18,891 nucleotides of DNA, from NCBI GenBank assembly GCA_030043435.1, contig JASHXR010000096.1, positions 1-18,891 of the forward strand, given 5' to 3'. Positions 1-5,850 of the stretch are shown here, piece by piece. The stretch comes from Microcaldota archaeon (GTDB taxonomy: Archaea; Micrarchaeota; Micrarchaeia; Micrarchaeales; CABMGC01). A program made the position numbers and the translations under genes. Position 1 is the stretch's first letter. Each line of letters begins with the position of its first letter. The notes beneath the pieces were generated by a model that was given only the letters and a program-made list of their open reading frames with translations, was not told the DNA's origin and searched no databases.

Positions 1-1
1 C

Positions 2-916
2 CTCTCATACACTACTGTGACGACGCAGCAGCAGGTGCCGCAGAGCCAGGCTGTCGCATACGCGCTGGAGCTGATCAACATGGACAGGGCCAACTACAGC
101 CTCGCCCCTGTCACGCTCTCGAACGAGACCTCTGGGCAGCAGCACGCAGACTCCATGCTCGCCGGGGACTACTTCAGCCACTGGGACCTGTATGGGATGA
201 AGCCGTACATGCGCTATACGCTCCTGGGCGGGAACGGGGCAGTTGATGAGAACATCGCCTACATGTACAACAGCAGCGGCATAAACGTGCTCAACTCCGT
301 CAGCCAGATGGAGTACGACTTCATGTACAACGACTACATATGCTGCGATAATGGGCACAGGATCAACATACTTACGCCGCAGCATAACCAGGTGAGCATA
401 GGGGTGGCGTACAACGCGACCTCGATCTACCTCGTAGAGGACTTCATAAACAGCTATATCTCTTGGCAGCCCGGGAGCCCTGCCATCTCCAGCGGCAACG
501 AGGTGACGCTGAGGGGCGCGATCTCACGCGGCTACAACCTGACAGGAGTGCTCATTGCATATGAAGCGCCTGTATCAAACCACACCGCAGCGCAGCTCGC
601 AGAGGCGCCGTACAATAGCTCGTACAGCTACCCGCCGACAGTGGCGGGCATAGGCTACACCTCCGGAAGGGAGCACTACTACTACGATACCATAAAGACG
701 ATAAACGCGACAGAGTATGTGATGCAGGGGAGCGACTTCGACGTGCAGTTCAACATGAGCGGCCTGGTGTCCAGCTACGGCCCTGGCGAGTACACCGTCA
801 TGCTGGGCCTCGTGAACTCCACTACGCCTGACGCGACGAACAGCACCTTCATCGCCTCGACGCACACCTTCTTCATAGGCGCCAACGGGACGGCTTTCAT
901 ACCTGGTGTAATCTAG
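2..916 (+). CDS. CAP-domain (SCP/PR-1-like) secreted protein, 5' end outside window
   Basis: The frame is open to the left edge of the window, so the gene starts upstream and any signal peptide is not visible; the GTG at 17 is only an internal codon. The first ~150 visible residues look like a CAP domain: an N-terminal helix (ALELINMDRANYSL), an early His (QQHADSML), FSHWD, an ENIAY motif, and the C-terminal GHRINILTPQHNQVSIGVAY block followed by YLVEDF. CAP domains use conserved His and Glu residues around a cavity and are usually secreted. The second half (about 150-305) is β-rich, with many Asn-X-Ser/Thr sequons, and resembles an extracellular β-sandwich appendage; I do not recognise it. 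The gene ends in TAG and converges with the HAD gene across a 107-bp gap with no clear terminator. The CAP assignment is fairly secure; the biochemical role is unknown. Confidence 0.8.
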   Translation, partial: LSYTTVTTQQQVPQSQAVAYALELINMDRANYSLAPVTLSNETSGQQHADSMLAGDYFSHWDLYGMKPYMRYTLLGGNGAVDENIAYMYNSSGINVLNSVSQMEYDFMYNDYICCDNGHRINILTPQHNQVSIGVAYNATSIYLVEDFINSYISWQPGSPAISSGNEVTLRGAISRGYNLTGVLIAYEAPVSNHTAAQLAEAPYNSSYSYPPTVAGIGYTSGREHYYYDTIKTINATEYVMQGSDFDVQFNMSGLVSSYGPGEYTVMLGLVNSTTPDATNSTFIASTHTFFIGANGTAFIPGVI

Positions 917-1023
917 GCTTATGAGGGATGCGAGTCGGCAGATTGCATGGACTCCTCGGGGCAGGGCAGTTATGGCGCCGTCTCACTGCAGCGCAGCGGC
1001 CTCCCATGTCCTTACATGCGGCC

Positions 1024-1689
1024 TTACTTTGAGCGGGTCGCACTGGCCGCAACACCGGTGCGGCCTCGGCGCAAAGCCGACGTGATACCAGTAAGGTCGC
1101 TGAAGAGGTACTCGGGCTTTAGCTCTTTCAGGAGCGCGTATGGGTCGACGCCGTTAGCGACGGTGCAGACGTCCATGCCGGCGAACCTAGCTGTCAGTAT
1201 GTCCGAGGCCATGTCGCCTATGTAGAGCGTGCTCTTGCGCGCCACCCTGAAGCGCCGGGCCAGCGCCAACAGGCCCTCGGGATTGGGCTTGTACCTGCCT
1301 ATCGACTCTGCGCTCAGCATAAGGTCCACTCTGGGAGCTATGCCGAGCATCCGCGCCTCCCTCACCAGCCGGTACCTCGCAGAGTCGCTGAAGATGGCAG
1401 TGGTCTTGCCCCTCTTCCTGAGCTCTGCGAGGAGCTCCGCGGCCCCTATCTGGAGCCTGGGCCTCACGAACCTGGCGTAGAGGTCGTAGAGCCACGCATA
1501 GGCCCTATTGACCTCCTCCTTCTCCTTGATGGACCTCGAGGCCTTGGCGTCATACTCGCTTACATGAGACCTTATGTAGTCTATGTTGTACCTCCTCTTA
1601 AGGAGCCTGCTCAGCCTGACGATGGGAGTGGAGGTGGAGAGCGTGCCGTCCCAGTCGAAGATGAAGAGCCTGTAGTCGCCGATGGGCAT
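1024..1689 (-). CDS. HAD-superfamily hydrolase (phosphoglycolate phosphatase-like)
   Basis: A 221-residue HAD hydrolase with all four motifs. Motif I is FIFDWDGTL (nucleophile D12, acid/base D14). Motif II is the Ser in AIFSDSARY. Motif III is the Lys in GRYKPNPEG. Motif IV is YIGDMASDILTA. An α-helical cap lies between motifs I and II, as in subfamily IA phosphatases such as phosphoglycolate phosphatase. The substrate cannot be read from the sequence. The open frame extends upstream to 1968, but I chose the ATG at 1689: a TATA-like TTTTTATGTG lies about 26 nt before it (leaderless transcription), the HAD fold begins at once, and the upstream translation is Arg/Pro-rich with no family resemblance. 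A second ATG at 1725 is possible but would lie upstream of that TATA box. The gene is divergent from alaS. Confidence 0.88.
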   Translation of the reverse strand: MPIGDYRLFIFDWDGTLSTSTPIVRLSRLLKRRYNIDYIRSHVSEYDAKASRSIKEKEEVNRAYAWLYDLYARFVRPRLQIGAAELLAELRKRGKTTAIFSDSARYRLVREARMLGIAPRVDLMLSAESIGRYKPNPEGLLALARRFRVARKSTLYIGDMASDILTARFAGMDVCTVANGVDPYALLKELKPEYLFSDLTGITSALRRGRTGVAASATRSK

Positions 1690-1710
1690 AGAGTTAAGAA
1701 TACTCTCCAA

Positions 1711-1721
1711 CACATAAAAAG
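1711..1721 (-). promoter_or_regulatory. TATA box of the HAD gene (leaderless)
   Basis: On the minus strand the sequence reads CTTTTTATGTG, an archaeal TATA-like element centred about 26 nt upstream of the ATG at 1689. This spacing puts transcription start at or next to the start codon. The call rests on composition and spacing only. Confidence 0.5.
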
Positions 1722-1722
1722 G

Positions 1723-1784
1723 CATATGATGAGACCGGTGATCGCTGAGCAAATTGCGATGACGATCGGTAGGCGGTCTGATAC
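1723..1784 (+). ncRNA. Candidate box C/D sRNA (2'-O-methylation guide)
   Basis: All four boxes of an archaeal dual-guide C/D sRNA occur in order on the plus strand. A perfect C box ATGATGA is at 1726-1732. A 12-nt guide GACCGGTGATCG (1733-1744) leads to D' CTGA (1745-1748). After a 7-nt spacer comes C' GCGATGA (1756-1762), one base off consensus. A 15-nt segment (1763-1777) then leads to D CTGA (1778-1781). The ~60-nt size and 12-nt first guide fit the family, which directs fibrillarin/Nop5/L7Ae to methylate rRNA or tRNA. By the box+5 rule the first guide would target the C at position 5 of CGATCACCGGTC and the second the C at position 5 of ACCGCCTACCGA; I did not match either to a specific RNA. 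The terminal stem is weak. A TATA-like TTAAGAATA at 1695-1703 would place the start near 1724. Confidence 0.55.
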
Positions 1785-1800
1785 AGTGTGAGACGGTGGC

Positions 1801-1829
1801 GCGCCTGCATGGCCCTGCCATGCACGCGC
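1801..1829. repeat. GC-rich inverted repeat in the alaS upstream region
   Basis: The arms GCGC-c-TGCATGG (1801-1812) and CCATGCA-c-GCGC (1818-1829) pair with one C/C mismatch around the 5-nt loop CCCTG. It lies about 130 bp before the alaS start, in a GC-rich stretch with no internal TATA-like sequence. It could be a hairpin in an alaS leader, or a terminator/processing element for the sRNA candidate just upstream. There is no oligo-T run after it. Confidence 0.5.
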
Positions 1830-1957
1830 CTGCGGCAGCGGCCTGCACAACGCGACGGAGCGTGAGATGAGTGCGCGCAGGCGCCGGGCCGGAGTTGAGG
1901 CGCAGGTACCTGGTAGAGGCGCGGTGCGCTGGTGTTGTGATGCTTGGTGGAGGCGGA

Positions 1958-4612
1958 GTGCTCAGCAAGAGGTCGCTAGGAGACGAGTTCTCTAAGGACG
2001 CAGACAGGTACTACAGGGTGGAGCTCTTCAAGCGCGAGGGCTTCTCCAGAAGGACCTGCACAGCGTGCAAAAAGCACTTCTGGAGCGTCGCGGAGAGGGA
2101 GAGGTGCGACGACTCGTCGCATACGGAGTACAGCTTCTTCAAGGAGAGGCCTGTGAAGATAGGCTATGCCGAGTTCTGGAGGAAGTTTGCGGACTTCTTC
2201 AAGGCCAACGGCCACACTGAGATAAAGAGGTATCCGGTAGTGTCCAGGTGGCGGAAGGACCTCTACTTCACCATAGCCTCGATACAGGACTTTCAGAGGA
2301 TAGAGGCGGGGAAGATGGGCTTCGAGTACGCGGCCAACCCGCTTGTGGTCCCGCAGATATGCCTCAGGTTCGGTGACATAGAGAACGTCGGGGTGACGGG
2401 CAGGCACTTCACCGGCTTCATGATGGCAGGCCAGCACTCGTTCGACTACCCGAAGAGCGGATACTGGAAGGACCGCTGCATAGAGCTCAACTACGAGTTC
2501 ATAACCAGGGTGCTGGGGGTGAGGAGGGAGAGTCTCGTCTATTCCGAGGACGTCTGGGCGATGCCAGACTTCTCGGAGTTCGGCCCGTCGCTCGAGAGCT
2601 TTGCGAACGGCTCGGAGCTCGTGAACAGCGTCTTCACCGAGTTCGAGTCAGTGGATGGAAGGATAGGGGAGCTCGACGGCAAGACGGTGGACGTGGGCTG
2701 GGGCTTCGAACGGCTCCTCTGGTTCTATACCGGATACGAGAGCGCCTACGAGGCCGTCTTCCACAACGTCCTGGAGAGGGTGAGGAAGGAGACCGGCAAC
2801 GCGTTCGAGACTGCTGCGTTCAGCAGGTTCGCAAGGGTGGCTGGCGAGCTTGATGTCGACGTGCTGAAGAACGCGCGGGAGAGGGAGAGGGAGCTGCTCA
2901 GGCAGGTGGGCATCACTGCAGACGATTACGAGAGGAAGGTGAGGCCGGTCCAGGGCCTTTACGCGGTCTGCGACCACACGCGCACCCTCATGTTCGCCAT
3001 CGCAGACGGAGCGCTCCCTTCGAACATAGGCGGCGGGTACAACCTCAGGATAATACTCAGGAGGGCCCTCGACTTCATCGAGAGGTACGAGCTCGGCATC
3101 GAGCTAGGCCAAGTGGCGAGGCTCATAGCGGAGGACCTGAAGCCCATGTATCCCGAGCTGCTCGAGAGCCTTGACGCAAAGGAGTTCGAGACGGTGATAG
3201 GGATAGAGGAGGAGAGGTACGCGAAGAGCAGGGAGAACGCGAGGCAGATAGTCAGCAGCGTGATAGCCAAGGGCACGCCTATAGGCGCGCAGCTGCTCAA
3301 GACGCTTTACGAGAGCAACGGCATAACCCCCGAGTTCCTCACCGGCGCAGCTGCCTCGAAGGGAATCGAGCTGAGCCTGCCCGAGAACGCATACAGTGGC
3401 ATAGTCCAGGGAGACCTGGTGAAGAAGGAGAAGCAGAAGAGGTCTGAGGTCAGGCTGCCCGAGGGCCTGAAGCCGACTGTGGCGCTCTACTATGACTTCA
3501 AGACTGAGGCAAAGGCAAGAGTCGTGTTCGTGCAGGGAAGGCACGTGGTGCTGGACGAGACGCCTTTCTACCCCGAGGGAGGAGGCCAGGCTGCAGACAG
3601 GGGGAGCATAGACGCTGTCAAGGTCGTCGACGTGCAGAGGCACGGCGACGTGATAGTGCATACGATGGAGAGCGAGGCGCCGTTCAAGGTCGGTTCTGTC
3701 GTCGATGCGCAGGTGGACAAGGAGGTGAGGATGCGCCTGACGGCGCACCACACCGCGACGCACCTCATCAGCGCAGCGTCGAGGAAGTTCCTCGGCAGGC
3801 ATGTGTGGCAGGAGGGCACGAGGAAGGAGCCAGAGAAGGCGCACATAGACATAGCACATTACGAGCGCCTAAGCGATGAGGAGCTCGGCTCCATAGAGGC
3901 GATAGCGAACTCATGGCTCTTCTCCGGCATAAAGGTCGAGGCCGTATATATGGAGAGAGGCGATGCGGAGTCGAGGTTCGGCTTCGAGATCTATCAGGGC
4001 CACGGAGTGCCGGCAAGGACGATGAGGATAGTCACGATAAAGGACAGCAGCGGCAGGGTACTCGACGCGCAGGCGTGCGGAGGCCTGCACGCCGTCGGGC
4101 GCGAGTCGATACTCGGCATAATAAAGATAATCAACTCGTACAGGTCTCATGACGGCATAGTCAGGCTGGAGTTCGTGGCAGGCCCGGCGAGCCTCGAGTA
4201 CTTCGGGAGGGAGGACGCGGAGCTGCACGAGGACTCCAGGCTGCTCAACTCGGAGCTCTTCAAGGTGCACGAGAAGATACTCGAGGCGAGGAAGGAGCAG
4301 CAGGAGTCGAGGGATGCTGCCGGAGCGCTCGTCGGGACTGTGGCGAGGGAGATCTCAGCAGCGTCAAAGGGCGTGGCCGAGGTGGAGAGGGAGCTGGACC
4401 TGCCGATGGAGTCGCTGAGGAAGATAGCGGACATGCTGGTGAGAGAGGAGAGGGGAAGGGTCGTGCTGTTGAGGAACAATGACGGAGGCGTGCTCTGCAT
4501 AGCAGGCGATAAGTCTGGGAGGAGCGCAATTGAGCACCTGAGGGCGAAGGCCGCAGGCAGGCCGTTCTCTGGCGGGGGTTCGGAGAGATACGCCGAGGGC
4601 AGGCTGGGATAG
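1958..4612 (+). CDS. alaS: Alanyl-tRNA synthetase, archaeal type
   Basis: Charges tRNA-Ala with alanine in the cytoplasm. It is 884 residues from the chosen GTG. The archaeal N-terminal Cys motif is present (C34-x2-C37 ... C50, around KHFW), followed by the class II core with RYPVVSRWRKDLYFTIASIQ... and the GWGFERLLW motif. The editing domain has H598-x3-H602 (HHTATHLI) and C707-x3-H711 (CGGLH), the usual zinc ligands. A coiled region and a short DHHA1/C-Ala domain follow, ending in a GGG-S-E-R-Y motif. The frame extends upstream to 1871, but GTG at 1958 gives LSKRSLGDEFSKD, which aligns with the usual archaeal N-terminus, and has GGTGGAGG at 1946-1953 (spacing 4). An ATG at 1940 is the alternative. 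carS follows 10 bp downstream, so the two are probably co-transcribed. Confidence 0.97.
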   Translation: MLSKRSLGDEFSKDADRYYRVELFKREGFSRRTCTACKKHFWSVAERERCDDSSHTEYSFFKERPVKIGYAEFWRKFADFFKANGHTEIKRYPVVSRWRKDLYFTIASIQDFQRIEAGKMGFEYAANPLVVPQICLRFGDIENVGVTGRHFTGFMMAGQHSFDYPKSGYWKDRCIELNYEFITRVLGVRRESLVYSEDVWAMPDFSEFGPSLESFANGSELVNSVFTEFESVDGRIGELDGKTVDVGWGFERLLWFYTGYESAYEAVFHNVLERVRKETGNAFETAAFSRFARVAGELDVDVLKNARERERELLRQVGITADDYERKVRPVQGLYAVCDHTRTLMFAIADGALPSNIGGGYNLRIILRRALDFIERYELGIELGQVARLIAEDLKPMYPELLESLDAKEFETVIGIEEERYAKSRENARQIVSSVIAKGTPIGAQLLKTLYESNGITPEFLTGAAASKGIELSLPENAYSGIVQGDLVKKEKQKRSEVRLPEGLKPTVALYYDFKTEAKARVVFVQGRHVVLDETPFYPEGGGQAADRGSIDAVKVVDVQRHGDVIVHTMESEAPFKVGSVVDAQVDKEVRMRLTAHHTATHLISAASRKFLGRHVWQEGTRKEPEKAHIDIAHYERLSDEELGSIEAIANSWLFSGIKVEAVYMERGDAESRFGFEIYQGHGVPARTMRIVTIKDSSGRVLDAQACGGLHAVGRESILGIIKIINSYRSHDGIVRLEFVAGPASLEYFGREDAELHEDSRLLNSELFKVHEKILEARKEQQESRDAAGALVGTVAREISAASKGVAEVERELDLPMESLRKIADMLVREERGRVVLLRNNDGGVLCIAGDKSGRSAIEHLRAKAAGRPFSGGGSERYAEGRLG

Positions 4613-4622
4613 CGGTGCGGCC

Positions 4623-5129
4623 ATGTCTTCTCTACTCTACCAGCTCATCCTCTACCCGATCCTCTACATCCTGCCAGCCTATGTGGCCAACGGCGCTCCG
4701 GTCATCTTCGGCAGGGGCAAGAGGAGGGCCCTGGACAACGGCGCGAAGCTCTGGGGCAAGCCCATCTTCGGCAGGCACAAGACGGTGCGCGGCCTGGCCG
4801 GGGGGATAGCCGCAGGGGTCGCAGTCTCGGCGATAGAATCGCTCTTCGCCCCATACATGCTCGTGGTCGGCATCGCGCTAACTCTCGGAACCCACGCGGG
4901 AGACCTACTCGGCAGCTTCGCCAAGAGGAGGATAGGCGCGAAGGAAGGGGCGCGGCTCTTCCTCCTCGACCAGTACTCGTTCCTGGTCCTTGCGCTGCTC
5001 TTCGCTCTGCCGTTCGGGCATCTGCCCACGGCATACGGCATACTCTTCATAATAGTACTCACCGGTGCGCTGCATCCTCTGACCAACCTGGCCGCGCATC
5101 GCCTGCACATAAAGGAGGTGCCATGGTAG
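4623..5129 (+). CDS. carS: CDP-archaeol synthase (CarS)
   Basis: A 168-residue integral membrane protein of the CarS/DUF46 family, which transfers CTP to unsaturated archaeol phosphate (2,3-di-O-geranylgeranylglyceryl phosphate) to give CDP-archaeol, the branch point to archaeal polar lipids. The recognisable N-terminal block is PAYVANGAPVIFG, followed by KLWGKPIFGRHKTVRG, the family's conserved cytoplasmic loop. Later blocks are GTHAGDLLGSFAKRR and LLDQYSFL. About five hydrophobic segments are visible, including residues 3-25, 59-90 and 117-155. It starts 10 bp after alaS with a GGTG-type ribosome binding site, so it is probably in the same transcript. Its stop is 58 bp before the predicted 5' end of the SRP RNA. 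Length and motifs match the family well. Confidence 0.95.
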   Translation: MSSLLYQLILYPILYILPAYVANGAPVIFGRGKRRALDNGAKLWGKPIFGRHKTVRGLAGGIAAGVAVSAIESLFAPYMLVVGIALTLGTHAGDLLGSFAKRRIGAKEGARLFLLDQYSFLVLALLFALPFGHLPTAYGILFIIVLTGALHPLTNLAAHRLHIKEVPW

Positions 5130-5158
5130 GTTGGCGTGGGGATGGGAGTCTTGAGTAC

Positions 5159-5168
5159 CTTTTTAAAT
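5159..5168 (+). promoter_or_regulatory. TATA box of the SRP RNA / tRNA-Ser transcript
   Basis: CTTTTTAAAT, centred about 24 nt before the 5' strand of SRP helix 1 at 5188. The spacing agrees with the predicted RNA 5' end, so the box and the RNA boundary support each other. Confidence 0.65.
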
Positions 5169-5187
5169 GCCAGATGTGCATGTATAC

Positions 5188-5480
5188 TGCAGCAGATAGG
5201 CGGGAAGCTAGGGGTTTCCCTCGCCGCAAACCCCCTTAGGCGGGCCAATGCTGGTAGAGTGTCGTGTGTCGCATACAAGATCCATGCCGAAGCGTTGAGG
5301 TCCTGCCTCCAGTGGTAGTTACGTATATGAACCGGGCCAGGCCGGAAGGAGCAACCCTAAGTATATTGCGGCCGTGGACATCACTCCCGCGTACAATCGA
5401 CTATGCTTTGGAGATACAGGGCTGAGTAGAGGCATGGGAGCCTTGTATGAGTGCACGGCGCAATGCCAACTTCTGCTGCA
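5188..5480 (+). ncRNA. ffs: Signal recognition particle RNA (7S RNA), archaeal type
   Basis: RNA scaffold of the SRP, which targets ribosomes making secreted or membrane proteins. Helix 8 has the signature CAGG (5338-5341), GGAA tetraloop (5344-5347) and AGCA (5350-5353), within a context resembling the conserved ACCGGG...CCTAA. The ends are set by a perfect 9-bp helix 1: TGCAGCAGA (5188-5196) pairs with TCTGCTGCA (5472-5480), which is typical of archaeal 7S RNA. Helix 5 is supported by CATACAAG (5272-5279) with CTTGTATG (5442-5449) and TCCATGCC (5281-5288) with GGCATGGG (5431-5438). The 5' Alu-like domain has AGGGGTTT pairing with AAACCCCCT around 5210-5237. The length of ~293 nt fits archaea. 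Helix 6 is less clear: GAGG/CCTC near 5297-5309 would close a UCCUG loop, not the usual GNAR loop. The apical helix-8 stem is 2 bp. Boundaries are accurate to a few nt. Confidence 0.92.
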
Positions 5481-5487
5481 CCCACAT

Positions 5488-5570
5488 GCTGGGTTCGCCT
5501 AGTGGTAGGGCGGCAGGTTGCTAACCTGTTTGGTCGCAAGACCTACACGAGTTCGATTCTCGTACCCAGC
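5488..5570 (+). tRNA. tRNA-Ser (GCU anticodon)
   Basis: An 83-nt tRNA reading AGC/AGU serine codons. The acceptor stem is GCTGGGT (5488-5494) with ACCCAGC (5564-5570), a perfect 7 bp. The anticodon arm is CAGG-TT-GCT-AA-CCTG. A long variable arm (TGGTC-GCAA-GACCT) confirms the class II, serine type. The T arm is ACGAG-TTCGATT-CTCGT. CCA is not encoded and no intron is seen. It begins 7 nt after the SRP RNA, so both are probably cut from one precursor. It also marks the left boundary of the AT-rich segment. Confidence 0.97.
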
Positions 5571-5642
5571 GTTTGCATAAAAGCATAGCCTTGGCTCGCT
5601 TGCCCTGTGGCATCTCGCCCATATAATAGATAACACGACGCA

Positions 5643-5702
5643 CAATACAGATAGGCTCTCAGGTCATTCATGAGGGCACCATCTCTTCATAAGTCTGTAT
5701 TG
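5643..5702. repeat. Inverted repeat with 9-bp perfect arms
   Basis: CAATACAGA (5643-5651) and TCTGTATTG (5694-5702) are perfect inverted arms separated by 42 nt. The repeat lies between the tRNA-Ser gene and the palindrome array, in an otherwise featureless gap (5571-5720). It could be a long hairpin, a terminator-like structure or chance; no oligo-T follows. Confidence 0.4.
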
Positions 5703-5720
5703 CATGACGGTATTCTTGTG

Positions 5721-5785
5721 ATGTTTAAAAATATTAAACATAATGTTCATTTTTCTTGAACATACCGTTTAAATAGCTTAAACAT
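5721..5785. promoter_or_regulatory. Three tandem 21-bp palindromes at exact 22-bp period (probable operator)
   Basis: Palindrome 1 (5721-5741) has arms ATGTTTAA / TTAAACAT around 5 nt. Palindrome 2 (5743-5763) has ATGTTCA / TGAACAT around 7 nt. Palindrome 3 (5765-5785) has GTTTAA / TTAAAC around 5 nt, with the right arm again extending to ACAT. The starts are 22 bp apart, about two helical turns, so three dimeric proteins would sit on the same DNA face. Palindrome 3 contains TTTAAATA (5768-5775), a good archaeal TATA box, so binding there would block transcription of the ATPase gene that starts at 5851. The repressor is not identified; the ATPase's own C-terminal winged helix is one candidate. 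Confidence 0.65.
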
Positions 5786-5813
5786 AAGCTTATTAACCTC
5801 TAGGTAAATATGT

Positions 5814-5841
5814 TACTTAGTATAGGATTATACTTAGTATA
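5814..5841. repeat. 11-bp direct repeat before the ATPase gene
   Basis: TACTTAGTATA occurs at 5814-5824 and 5831-5841 (17-bp period), just before the GTG at 5851. The second copy is followed by AAGTGATACT, giving a small AGTAT/ATACT inversion. It may be a second regulatory element or part of the promoter (TTATAC at 5828-5833). Confidence 0.45.
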
Positions 5842-5850
5842 AGTGATACT

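Noticed and set aside
1690..1968. N-terminal extension of the HAD protein to 1968
   Set aside because: The added sequence is low-complexity, would overlap the alaS start and the sRNA candidate, and lies upstream of the TATA box.
1867..1995. Upstream reading frame overlapping the alaS start
   Set aside because: It codes for an Arg/Trp-rich peptide with no family and no strong ribosome binding site. Noted as a leader possibility only.
3104..3859. Long minus-strand frame inside alaS
   Set aside because: A shadow of the GC-rich alaS coding strand, with no motifs and no start signals.
5721..5785. Short CRISPR-like array
   Set aside because: The units are adjacent 21-bp palindromes with single-base gaps, with no spacers and no cas genes. 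An operator fits better.
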